Assembly (NCBI GenBank): GCA_023249255.1 | Contig: JAHFCY010000101.1 | Span: 1 to 10,984, forward strand | Source: Candidatus Lindowiibacteriota bacterium | GTDB taxonomy: Bacteria > Lindowbacteria > 2-12-FULL-62-27 | Direction of reading: 5' to 3' | Length of the DNA: 10,984 nt | Shown here: piece by piece, positions 1 through 7,263 of the stretch | Position numbering within the stretch: the first letter of the stretch is position 1 | Layout: each line of letters starts with the position of its first letter | The notes under the pieces: model-generated | Told to the model about the DNA's origin: nothing | Seen by the model: the letters and a program-made list of their open reading frames with translations, nothing else | The model's database searches: none | Made by a program: the position numbers and the translations under genes

Positions 1-275
1 CCACAGATGTTGAAGTGCTCTCCTTTGCCGCGTAATTCCTGACACTCCAAAAAACTCAACTCCATATCGCAAGAGAAAGGGGCATCCGCGTCATCGGCCT
101 GTTGGCAGTTCTTACGGAGGCTAAAAAACGATCCAAAATTGTGTCTGTGAGGAACATATTCGCGCGTTTCGAAACGGAAACAACATACCGAATATCGCAG
201 CACTTAAAGGAAATCACCATCCAAAAATGCGGTGAATAGTCCGGCAATTCTGTGATGTGGTGTGTAGATCGCCTC
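1..275. other. Left-edge region with no supportable gene
   Basis: No reading frame here looks like a protein. The only longer frame, on the minus strand at 56-247, has no family-like composition and no convincing ribosome binding site. A short plus-strand frame (positions 3-35, stop at 33-35) could be the tail of a gene entering from the left, but about ten residues cannot be judged. The region is downstream of the CusA-like gene, so a terminator is expected. I see no GC-rich hairpin followed by a T-run on the minus strand. A 12-bp palindrome at 165-176 is probably chance. Confidence 0.4.
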
Positions 276-3200
276 TTATGATTTCCGCGACTTGCTCATC
301 CACAAAAACAGAATCGGCGTCAGATACAGGACATGCAACGTCGACGTCACCATCCCGCCAATCATTGGGACGGCGATGTGACGCAACATTTCGGCGCCCG
401 GACCCTCCGCCCACAGGATCGGAACAAATCCGAGAATCGTCGTCGCCACTGTCATGAGTTTCGGCCGAAGCCGTTTCACCGCGCCGTCGAAGACGGCATC
501 TTCCAGGTCCGCGCGCGACATCTCTCCGACTGCCGCCTGTTTCTCTTCAACCGACTCCTTCAAATACACGACCATGACCACGCCCGTCTGCACGGCCACT
601 GCATACAGCGCGATGTACCCGACCAACACGGCGATAGTCGTCGGATATCCGGCAATCGCCTGCGATACAATCCCGCCCGCCATTGCGGCCGGAACGGACA
701 ACATCAAAATCAAAGCCTCCGACCAGGAGTGAAACGTCTGTTGTAGTAGCCAGAAAATAATCAGCAGGACAATCGGCACGACAACTAAAAATCGGCGGAC
801 GGCGCGGTCCCGATATTGAAATTGCCCGACAAATTCCGCCTGAACACCTTGCAGTAGCGCGCCCGACAATTTCGACTGCGCGGCCGATACGACAGAGCCG
901 CTTTTGCCGGGCGCAATGTCGGCGTGGACATACGTGGCCCATCGCGCGTTCTCGCGCCGAATGGCCGAGGGCGCGGCTTTCAAGCGCACCGCGCCAAGTT
1001 TCGACAGCGGCACGGCGGTTCCGTCCGGCAACGACACCTGCAACTCTTCGATCTTGTGAATTTCGTCCACCGAGTCACGGACGAAGAGGACCGTGACGGG
1101 ATCCGATCCATCCGTGTAATCTTCGCCTTTCTCTCTGTGTGGCGAAAATCGCGCGACCTCGGCGCCGCCCATCGCCACTCGCAGATAATCCTCCGCGTCC
1201 TGCGCGCTCAACCCCCCGCGCCCCAGCGCCGCGCGGTCGAATTGAACGTCGAGAAAATATCCGAGTGTCGGCCGCTCGGCATAGGCGTTTCGCACGCCGT
1301 CGATCCCCGCGAGAATTTTTTCCGTCTGCGCGCCGGCATCGGCCAGCCGCCCGAGATCGTCCGAATAGAGAATCACGCCTACTTCCGTCCGGATGCCGGT
1401 CGCCAGCATGTCCATCCGGCCGCGAATCGGCTGGGTCCATGCGTTGATCCATCCGGGAAACTGCATTCGACGGTCAAGGTCTGCCGTCAATCCGTCGATC
1501 GTCACGCCCGGACGCCACTTCGATTTCGGCTTGAGCGTGATCGTCGTCTCGATCATCGAAATCGGCGCCGGATCCGTCGGCGTCTCGGCCCGGCCCGCCT
1601 TGCCGAACACGGTTTCGATCTCCGGGACGCTTCGAATCAGCGCATCCTGCTTCTGCAAAATCCAGCCTGCATCCCGGAGCGGCAGCCCCGGAAGAGTCGA
1701 CGGCATGTAGAGGATCGATCCTTCTTCGAGCGGGGGCATGAAACTTTGTTCCATCCGAAACCAGAACGGAATCGCCGCAAGCATCGTGACGTTCAGGATC
1801 AACACGGCAACCCGATGCCGCATGGCCCATCGAAACGTCGGCGCGTAGAGCGAGATCAATCCGCGATTGACCGGATTTTTTTCTTCGGACTCAACCCGCG
1901 CGTTTCGAAGGAGCAGCACAATCAGGGCGGGCCCGAGCGTGATCGAAAGACCGACGGAGGCCGCCATCGCAAACGTCTTGGCCCATGCAAGCGGCCTGAA
2001 CAGCCGCCCCTCCTGCGCTTCAAGCAGAAAAACCGGCAGGAACGAAAACAGGATGATCGCCAGAGAAAAAAACAACGGCCGACCCACCTGCGCCAGCGCG
2101 GCGGTCAGAGATTTGGAATCGGCGCCGTCCGGGCCGGATTCGGCGAGTTTTTTGTGCGTATTTTCGACCATGACAAGGACCGCATCAACGATCTCGCCCA
2201 GCGCGAGCGCAATCCCGGCCAGAACGGGAAGATGCACCGGCACGCCGGCAATCCGCATCAGAAGAAATGGAATGAGACAGACAACCGGCAAAACCAGAAT
2301 CGGCACCAGAGCGGATCGGACATGCAAAAGGAAGACAATGCAGACGAGCGCCACCGCGGCAAATTCCTCCGCCAGAGTCCAGCCCATTTTCGAGATCGCG
2401 TCATGGATCAGGACCGACCTGTCATAGACCACCGTCCACTCGACGTCCGGCGGAAGATTCGCACGCTCTTCAGCCGCTTTTTCCCGGATGCGCTTCAGCA
2501 CGTTCAGCGCGTTTTCGCCCTGCCGCATGACGACGATCCCGCCGACGACTTCACCGTCTCCGTTCAAATCGGCAATGCCCCGCCGAATGTCATATCCCGT
2601 GCGCACGAATCCGATGTCGCGGAGCCGGATGGACGCGCCGGTAGTCGTCTTGCCGATCACGGACTGCTCCAGATCGTCGAGTGTTTGGATCGGCGCGGAT
2701 GCGGTGATCTGGAAATCCCGGCCTGACACTTCCGCCATCCGCCCGCCCGATTCGGCCAGCGCGGACCGGACGCCGGCCAGCGCGTCCGCGAGCGTCAGGC
2801 GATAGTGGACCAGCAGGGACGGATAAATCTGGATTTGGATTTGCCGCTTCAGTCCGCCGAGCGTTGCGACTTCGGCCACGCCCGGCGTCGCCGCAAGAAT
2901 TGGCGCGATGCGCCGCGTCTGAAGATCGTAAAGTTCCCGCAGATCGTGGCGGTGAGTTGTGTCCGTCAGAACGTACTGATAAATCCAGCCGACGCTGGAG
3001 GCGTCCGGCCCGATCCGGACGCTTGCGTCTTTGGGAAGAGTCGGCGCCAGATTCTGCAGCCTGATGGCGATTTCACTTCGAACGGATCGGGGATCGGCGC
3101 CGTCGTCCAAAATGGCGTAGACAAACCCGTATCCCATTTCCGTCATCGTCCTCACGCGCCGCACGCCGGGAACCGTCATCAACGATTCGGAAATCGGCCG

Positions 3201-3395
3201 CGCGATGTCCCGGTCCAACCGCCCGGTCGGCGCTTCCCAGACGATCTCGACCAGAACCTGCGGGTCCGTTATCTCCGGCAGGGCGTCGAACGGAAGAGAT
3301 TTGAGGGACCAGAGGGTCAACGCGCACAACACGCAAACGCCGGCAATCACCCGCCAGGGATGCCTGACCGACATCGAGATGATCCGCGCGATCAT
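276..3395 (-). CDS. cusA: CusA-like heavy-metal efflux RND transporter
   Basis: This is an inner-membrane, proton-driven RND pump of the heavy-metal efflux class. Its 1039 residues are close to the roughly 1047 of E. coli CusA, and the gene looks complete. Seen: an N-terminal membrane segment (about 13-33) followed by FDALPEITDPQV; a fourth-helix motif around GEIVDAVLVMVEN (401-412) with the proton-relay residues Asp404 and Glu411; a second membrane block at about 525-545; and C-terminal helices with RPKLMT (977-982). Met564, Met614 (SMIETTI) and Met663 (RMDMLATGI) align, at a constant offset of 9, with CusA Met573/623/672, the Cu(I)/Ag(I) triad. Two positions of the CusA transmembrane methionine relay (391 and 403) appear to be Pro390 and Ile402. 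The start overlaps the adaptor stop (ATGA at 3392-3395) and has no Shine-Dalgarno sequence, so translation is probably coupled. Copper/silver specificity is inferred from remembered CusA numbering. Confidence 0.93.
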   Translation of the reverse strand: MIARIISMSVRHPWRVIAGVCVLCALTLWSLKSLPFDALPEITDPQVLVEIVWEAPTGRLDRDIARPISESLMTVPGVRRVRTMTEMGYGFVYAILDDGADPRSVRSEIAIRLQNLAPTLPKDASVRIGPDASSVGWIYQYVLTDTTHRHDLRELYDLQTRRIAPILAATPGVAEVATLGGLKRQIQIQIYPSLLVHYRLTLADALAGVRSALAESGGRMAEVSGRDFQITASAPIQTLDDLEQSVIGKTTTGASIRLRDIGFVRTGYDIRRGIADLNGDGEVVGGIVVMRQGENALNVLKRIREKAAEERANLPPDVEWTVVYDRSVLIHDAISKMGWTLAEEFAAVALVCIVFLLHVRSALVPILVLPVVCLIPFLLMRIAGVPVHLPVLAGIALALGEIVDAVLVMVENTHKKLAESGPDGADSKSLTAALAQVGRPLFFSLAIILFSFLPVFLLEAQEGRLFRPLAWAKTFAMAASVGLSITLGPALIVLLLRNARVESEEKNPVNRGLISLYAPTFRWAMRHRVAVLILNVTMLAAIPFWFRMEQSFMPPLEEGSILYMPSTLPGLPLRDAGWILQKQDALIRSVPEIETVFGKAGRAETPTDPAPISMIETTITLKPKSKWRPGVTIDGLTADLDRRMQFPGWINAWTQPIRGRMDMLATGIRTEVGVILYSDDLGRLADAGAQTEKILAGIDGVRNAYAERPTLGYFLDVQFDRAALGRGGLSAQDAEDYLRVAMGGAEVARFSPHREKGEDYTDGSDPVTVLFVRDSVDEIHKIEELQVSLPDGTAVPLSKLGAVRLKAAPSAIRRENARWATYVHADIAPGKSGSVVSAAQSKLSGALLQGVQAEFVGQFQYRDRAVRRFLVVVPIVLLIIFWLLQQTFHSWSEALILMLSVPAAMAGGIVSQAIAGYPTTIAVLVGYIALYAVAVQTGVVMVVYLKESVEEKQAAVGEMSRADLEDAVFDGAVKRLRPKLMTVATTILGFVPILWAEGPGAEMLRHIAVPMIGGMVTSTLHVLYLTPILFLWMSKSRKS

Positions 3396-4282
3396 TGGAG
3401 TTTGGACGCCGCGTCCAGATAAAACAGACCGACCTGCGCCACCCGATCGCCCACGGCCAGGCCATCGAGGACTTCGTAATACATCTCCCCGCGGGATCCG
3501 ATTCGGACCGGCACGGGACGAATCGTCAATGATTCAGAATCCTCCGCGGCGATTCTGAACGCCGCAAGTCCCTCGTTTGTGAATAAAATCGCGTCGGACG
3601 GAATGGCCGGCAAGAGACGCGGGGCCGATTCGATGATCTCGACTGCATAGACGTCCGCGTCCTCGAATTCGTCATCCAATTCGATCTCGAACAAAACGGC
3701 GGCATCCTGATTTTCGACCGATCGGACGACCCCTGAAAACACGCGGTTGCGGCACGCCATCGGTGCGGCCCTGACCCTCTGACCGGGTTGAATTTTATAT
3801 CCAAACGATCGAAATGATTTTCCGACCAGCCGACGATCATCGACACGCGAGGCTGACGTCCGAATCCATCGTTCGATCCGTCGTGGCTGGATTTCAGCGA
3901 ACTCGAGCGACAACAACTCCGCCTGACGACGGGTCAGGCGGACGGGGGCGGTCGGCATGTCGGTGCGTCGGGAGTTGCTCACGGACGCCAACGGAGCGGA
4001 CGGGGAGACGACAGCCTGCAACGCCATGCCGCAGACTCCGCAGACTCCCGGCGCGTCTCGTCGATAATCGGCGTGCATGGGGCAGATGTAGATTTGATTC
4101 GCGCGCGACGCATGATCGGTGAAATCCATGCCCTCCTGAACGATGCCCGTATCTTTCACCGCCGCCGGATGAACCGCCCGCCTCTCCCGCCGCACACGCA
4201 TGGCTGACATCTCCGCGTCGGAATAATCAACAAGGCAGAAATACAAAAAAAGGAGAAACGCCCAACCCCGCAGCCCCTTCAT
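3392..4282 (-). CDS. cusB: Short CusB-like RND adaptor with heavy-metal-binding domain
   Basis: This is the periplasmic adaptor of the RND pump encoded next to it. The 296-residue protein begins with a signal or anchor segment (about 6-18) and then has a heavy-metal-binding domain: YICPMH at 65-70 and GVCGVCGMAL at 79-88 (Cys67, His70, Cys81, Cys84). The C-terminal half matches the beta-barrel and membrane-proximal parts of CusB-type adaptors: IQPGQRVRA (164-172), VFSGVVRSV (181-189), and the family ending YYEVLDGLAVGDRV...FYLD (268-290). It is odd in being about 110 residues shorter than E. coli CusB (407). The lipoyl and alpha-hairpin part that should lie between RTSASRVDDR (141-150) and residue 161 is missing. 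I chose Met at 4282 because the open frame continues to 4366 only through a repeat hairpin, giving a Pro/Gly/Arg-rich false N-terminus. No strong Shine-Dalgarno is seen. A natural mini-adaptor and an in-frame deletion are both possible. Confidence 0.85.
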   Translation of the reverse strand: MKGLRGWAFLLFLYFCLVDYSDAEMSAMRVRRERRAVHPAAVKDTGIVQEGMDFTDHASRANQIYICPMHADYRRDAPGVCGVCGMALQAVVSPSAPLASVSNSRRTDMPTAPVRLTRRQAELLSLEFAEIQPRRIERWIRTSASRVDDRRLVGKSFRSFGYKIQPGQRVRAAPMACRNRVFSGVVRSVENQDAAVLFEIELDDEFEDADVYAVEIIESAPRLLPAIPSDAILFTNEGLAAFRIAAEDSESLTIRPVPVRIGSRGEMYYEVLDGLAVGDRVAQVGLFYLDAASKLQ

Positions 4283-4310
4283 CAACCGGATCAACGGTAA
4301 CTGTCCACGT

Positions 4311-4353
4311 ACCCCCTCTCCCGCCCTGGTGGGAGAGGGTGGGGGTGAGGGTG
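4311..4353 (-). repeat. REP-like palindromic element, copy 1
   Basis: A hairpin has arms CCCTCTCCC (4314-4322) and GGGAGAGGG (4331-4339), an 8-nt loop, and a CCCTCACCC-type head on the minus strand at about 4345-4353. There is no T-run after it, so it does not look like an intrinsic terminator. It lies inside the operon, between the propeller and the adaptor, and it extends the adaptor reading frame artificially. It pairs head-to-head with the copy at 4377-4420. Confidence 0.7.
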
Positions 4354-4376
4354 GAAAGATTCGCACGTCGCCGTGT

Positions 4377-4420
4377 ACCCCCTCACCTCAATCCTCTCCC
4401 CCCGCAGGGGAGAGGAGGTG
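4377..4420 (+). repeat. REP-like palindromic element, copy 2
   Basis: The inner arms CCTCTCCCC (4393-4401) and GGGGAGAGG (4407-4415) close a 5-nt loop. Outer arms CACCT (4384-4388) and AGGTG (4416-4420) extend the stem past a 4-nt bulge. The head CCCCCTCACC is in the opposite orientation to copy 1, with about 25 bp between the two heads. GTACCCCCTC occurs directly repeated at 4309-4318 and 4375-4384. The arrangement recalls inverted REP pairs that form long stem-loops in mRNA. Confidence 0.7.
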
Positions 4421-4429
4421 AATAGACGA

Positions 4430-5650
4430 TCAATGACAATAATTATCCGGTCCGTTCATCACGTGCGATCCCCACGGGAAGAGTCCGACGTCGTTGATCT
4501 CGACCACCCGATCGGTTTTTGCGTCGATTTCATAAAGCGTCTGCGTGTTCGATCCGCAGGTGTAAATTTTTCGGCCCGCGGCGTCGGTTGCGCCGGTCTC
4601 CAGCACGACATTCTTGCCGGCCACGATTCGCCCGGCCGGAATCAGCGACTTCAAATTGTAGACGAATATTTCACCCGTCGAACTGGAGATGACGTAAGCT
4701 TTGCCGCTCGCAAAATTCACGCCGGTCATGTCCGGGCCGGCATCCAGCGTCGCAACGACGTCCTGCTTGCGCGTGTCGAGAACCGAGACCGTGTTGTCCC
4801 CGTTGTTCGGGATCCACATGGTTTTGCCGTCCCCGCTGGCGTAGGCGCGCCAGGGGTTGCGGCCGACAGGGACGACTTTGACAAGCTCGTCGGTGCGGGT
4901 GTCGATGATGCCGACAACGCCGAGATCGCCGTCCGCGGCGTAGCCGTACGTTCCGTCGCGAGTCAGCGTGACGTTGATGATGCCGTGGATGTCGCCCAGA
5001 AGCGCGTCCGAGTTGGCGCGAACGGGGAGATTCATCGGCATCTGAATGCGCTTGAGAAGTTCATGCCGGGACGCGTCGATCACGCCGACCCAGTGCGCTC
5101 CGAAATTCGCGACGTAGGCCTTGGATCCGTCCGGTGTGAAGGTGATATTGTGCGGCTCCGCGAATCCGCCGAGCCGCTTGATCTCCTTTTCCGCAGTCAG
5201 ATCAATGACCGACACGGACCCGTCGTCGAAGTTGCCCATGTAGACGTAATGGTTGTCGGGCGAGATGTCGAAATGTTCCGGGCCGAATCCCTCGTCAATC
5301 ACCGACGTGACCTTCTGGCGGTCGTAGTCGATGATGTAAGCCTTGTTGGCTTTGGTTCCGGACACGACGACTTTTCGGCCGTCCATGGAGAACATCGCCA
5401 TGTGCGGGCCGACCCACTCGCCCAGAGATACCCGGCCCACCGTTTCGTGCGTTTTCATCGAAACGAATGAGACGTCACTGCCGTCGCGGTTCACAACCAG
5501 CACAACGTTTCGAACGTCGTTGTCCGCGAGCGCGGCGGAAGGCGTTTCATCCATCTTCTGCATGTGCGCCATTTGGCCCATGTCCCGCCCGGCAACGGCG
5601 GGCGTTGCCGCAGATAGTACGATCAATCCAAGACATTGAAGAATTTTCAT
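4430..5650 (-). CDS. Secreted YVTN/cytochrome-D1-like beta-propeller protein
   Basis: This 406-residue protein has a Sec signal peptide (MKILQCLGLI...AVA, probable cut after Ala20) and should be periplasmic. The rest is a seven-bladed-type propeller of YVTN/YncE or cytochrome-d1 character, with repeated blades such as PDNHYVYMGNFDDGSVSVID (131-150), PDGSKAYVANF (173-183) and DGKTMWIPNNGDNTVSVLDT (274-293). Just after the signal, Met24, Met27, Met30 and Met33, with His29, form an MxxMxxMxxM segment of the kind that binds Cu(I). His residues recur at similar blade positions (GPHM 81-84, GPEHF 123-127, EPHN 165-168), and the protein ends in NYCH. No CXXCH haem motif is present. The start is supported by AGGAG at 5660-5664, 9 nt upstream, inside the 17-nt gap after the porin gene. 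A role in periplasmic copper binding is inferred from these motifs and from the neighbours. The exact function is unknown. Confidence 0.85.
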   Translation of the reverse strand: MKILQCLGLIVLSAATPAVAGRDMGQMAHMQKMDETPSAALADNDVRNVVLVVNRDGSDVSFVSMKTHETVGRVSLGEWVGPHMAMFSMDGRKVVVSGTKANKAYIIDYDRQKVTSVIDEGFGPEHFDISPDNHYVYMGNFDDGSVSVIDLTAEKEIKRLGGFAEPHNITFTPDGSKAYVANFGAHWVGVIDASRHELLKRIQMPMNLPVRANSDALLGDIHGIINVTLTRDGTYGYAADGDLGVVGIIDTRTDELVKVVPVGRNPWRAYASGDGKTMWIPNNGDNTVSVLDTRKQDVVATLDAGPDMTGVNFASGKAYVISSSTGEIFVYNLKSLIPAGRIVAGKNVVLETGATDAAGRKIYTCGSNTQTLYEIDAKTDRVVEINDVGLFPWGSHVMNGPDNYCH

Positions 5651-5667
5651 CGAGATCGACTCCTGTT

Positions 5668-7068
5668 CTAAAAATCCATCTGGGTCCGAAGACCCAGAAT
5701 CAAGTCATCGGCGGAATTGGTTTCCGCCCGGACCGAGTCCGCCAGCCACTGAACAAACGGCGTGAAATGCAGATGGTCCGTCACGAAAATCTTGTAATAG
5801 CCTTCCATGAGGCTTTCAGTTTCCCCGACTCCGCCGTTTGAAAATTCCTGCCCCTTGATGCTGCGAACTTCGGTTCGGCCGAAGGCCACGCCCCAGACAT
5901 CGCGCGGCAGCCACGTCCATCTCGGCCCGCGAAATTCGACTCCGAGCGTGTAATGGATATCATTGCGCGCCGGAAAAACGGGCTTGCCGTTGCCGTCGAG
6001 CGCGCTCTGCGTGCGGCGGCTCCCGTACCGGCCGAAAAACGACACGGCACGCGTGATGTCCTGATCGAAACTGGCGCCGGTCGCGATGTTTTCGCGCCGG
6101 TCAGCCTCTCCGTTCGACCGCAACCAGAACCGGTATGTGCCACCCTCCCAACCTTGCCAGGGGCGCGCGCGCACGTCGATTTCCGCGATGCTGAACATCC
6201 GGCTGCCCAGGTTGCTGTTCCCCGCAGTCGGCCTCTGTATGGCAATTTTCAACGCATAGGCGCCCTTGGGATCGTACACCACCGCCGCCGCCGCGCCGTT
6301 GGCCGGAGCGCCGAGAAAGAAATTATTCACGAAAATGTCCGATGTGAACTGGCGCGTCTCGTCATTCGCATATCGGTTCTGATCGAACAGTCCGGTGAGA
6401 TCCATGCTGCCCGCCGACACCGTCCACTCGCGCCGGCTTCCCAGCACCGACGAGATCCACGCCTCCCTTAAATTGACTTCCTCGTTCTCGTTCAACCGCG
6501 CATCGTCGCTGACCAGGGATGTCAGCGTCGGCACCCGGGATTTGACGCCGGTGTCCGCGTTGAATTCAAGATCGATGAAGACGAGCGTCTGATAGGCGGG
6601 TTTGGCGGACAGAAACACGTCGCCCGACCCCGACCCGAAAAACGAGTTGTTCCTCGGTTTGCCCGTCCCGAGAGTCTGAAACGCAAGGCCGGTGAGGGAA
6701 ACGCCGAGGTTGACGGGATTAATGGTGGAAAGCGACTCCTCGATTTTCTCCTCGATGGATTTGCGGCGGTAATATTTTTCTCTCTGATAGGTCGCCTGAA
6801 CGGAGAGACCGGTCCCGTCAAACGGGCAGACGTTCCCGGCCTGCGCCTTGTCGAAACTGTGCCCCTTCGGACAAACAAACGTCTTCTTTTCCTTGACGAT
6901 CATCTCCGGCAGGGACAGCACCGTCTGCGCCTCAAGTTCCTTCACGCGCTTTTCCAGCGCCGCCACCTTGTCCGCGAGTTCGTCCGCGGCAACTCCCGGC
7001 GCCGCAATTCCGGCCGCCCAGACCGCCAGCGCGGCGATCCCCGTCCTCAAAACATGCCGTTTCAACAT
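5668..7068 (-). CDS. OprB-like outer-membrane porin with coiled coil and Cys/His hairpin
   Basis: This is an outer-membrane beta-barrel porin of 466 residues. In order: signal peptide (about 1-27, ending GVAA); a short coiled coil (about 30-48, DELADKVAALEKRVKELE); a Cys/His hairpin with VCPKGH at 65-70 and VCPFDG at 80-85 (Cys66, His70, Cys81, Asp84); then a barrel with OprB-type features, namely the segment SAGSMDLTGLFDQNRYANDE, QFTSDIFVNN, a long run of alternating strands, and the C-terminal Phe used for barrel assembly. OprB porins pass small solutes such as sugars; metal or copper passage here is inference from context. The start at 7068 has GAGGAGG 5 nt upstream (7074-7080) and a proper signal peptide. 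An upstream ATG at 7182 would add a non-signal leader and is rejected. It is the first gene of the probable operon. Its hairpin resembles the heavy-metal-binding domain of the adaptor two genes downstream. Confidence 0.83.
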   Translation of the reverse strand: MLKRHVLRTGIAALAVWAAGIAAPGVAADELADKVAALEKRVKELEAQTVLSLPEMIVKEKKTFVCPKGHSFDKAQAGNVCPFDGTGLSVQATYQREKYYRRKSIEEKIEESLSTINPVNLGVSLTGLAFQTLGTGKPRNNSFFGSGSGDVFLSAKPAYQTLVFIDLEFNADTGVKSRVPTLTSLVSDDARLNENEEVNLREAWISSVLGSRREWTVSAGSMDLTGLFDQNRYANDETRQFTSDIFVNNFFLGAPANGAAAAVVYDPKGAYALKIAIQRPTAGNSNLGSRMFSIAEIDVRARPWQGWEGGTYRFWLRSNGEADRRENIATGASFDQDITRAVSFFGRYGSRRTQSALDGNGKPVFPARNDIHYTLGVEFRGPRWTWLPRDVWGVAFGRTEVRSIKGQEFSNGGVGETESLMEGYYKIFVTDHLHFTPFVQWLADSVRAETNSADDLILGLRTQMDF

Positions 7069-7073
7069 CCCTG

Positions 7074-7080
7074 CCTCCTC
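7074..7080 (-). promoter_or_regulatory. Strong ribosome binding site that fixes the porin start
   Basis: GAGGAGG on the minus strand lies 5 nt before ATG at 7068. It supports this start over the in-frame ATG at 7182, which lies in the promoter region close to the -35 box. Confidence 0.8.
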
Positions 7081-7153
7081 TTTCACAGAATCGCGTCCGC
7101 CGGGCGCCGCCCCGGCGGCCGGAATCAGACTGCATTCTAAATGAGATTGCGGG

Positions 7154-7182
7154 ATAGTTGCATTTTGGAAGCGCGATGTCAA
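7154..7182 (-). promoter_or_regulatory. Candidate sigma70 promoter of the porin-propeller-cusBA operon
   Basis: A perfect -35 TTGACA is at 7182-7177 on the minus strand. At 17 bp spacing the -10 hexamer is only AACTAT (7159-7154), a poor match. A better -10, TAGAAT, is at 7139-7134 but lacks a good -35. Either could be used. The -35 lies 3 bp from the dyad at 7186-7206. Confidence 0.45.
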
Positions 7183-7185
7183 GAA

Positions 7186-7206
7186 AAATGCGAATAATTC
7201 GCGTTT
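7186..7206. promoter_or_regulatory. Fur-family-like operator upstream of the porin operon
   Basis: GCGAATAATTCGC at 7190-7202 is a perfect 6-1-6 dyad. AAA (7186-7188) and TTT (7204-7206) extend it to 21 bp with one mismatched pair. Size and symmetry around a single central base fit Fur-family boxes, which are AT-centred 19-bp dyads. It sits directly upstream of the TTGACA box. Its left half, TGCGAAT, recurs in the dyad over the cbiM promoter. Binding by a Fur-type regulator is inferred; no regulator gene is in the window. Confidence 0.6.
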
Positions 7207-7263
7207 GCCTTATTTAGGGGATTTGACTGGGAACTACGGGGGACGGCCGGGGTTACCGGCGCG

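Noticed and set aside
165-176. Perfect 12-bp palindrome CGTTTCGAAACG
   Set aside because: A palindrome of this size is expected a few times by chance in 11 kb, and no promoter or gene start adjoins it.
924-2726. 600-residue open frame on the plus strand
   Set aside because: It lies entirely antisense to the cusA-like gene, has Arg/Pro/His-rich composition without recognisable domains, and is explained by GC-rich codon bias of the opposite strand.
4283-4366. Longer start for the CusB-like adaptor
   Set aside because: The extra 28 residues are translated from a palindromic repeat and are Pro/Gly/Arg-rich; the hydrophobic leader begins at the Met at 4282.
4373-5470. 365-residue open frame on the plus strand
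   Set aside because: It is antisense to the beta-propeller gene, begins inside the REP-like repeat, and shows no family features.
7069-7182. Longer start for the porin
   Set aside because: It would place a non-signal leader before the signal peptide, overlaps the promoter region and ignores the strong ribosome binding site at 7074-7080.
7246-7260. Possible terminator hairpin GCCGG/CCGGC after uppP
   Set aside because: The stem is only 5 bp and no T-run follows on the minus strand.
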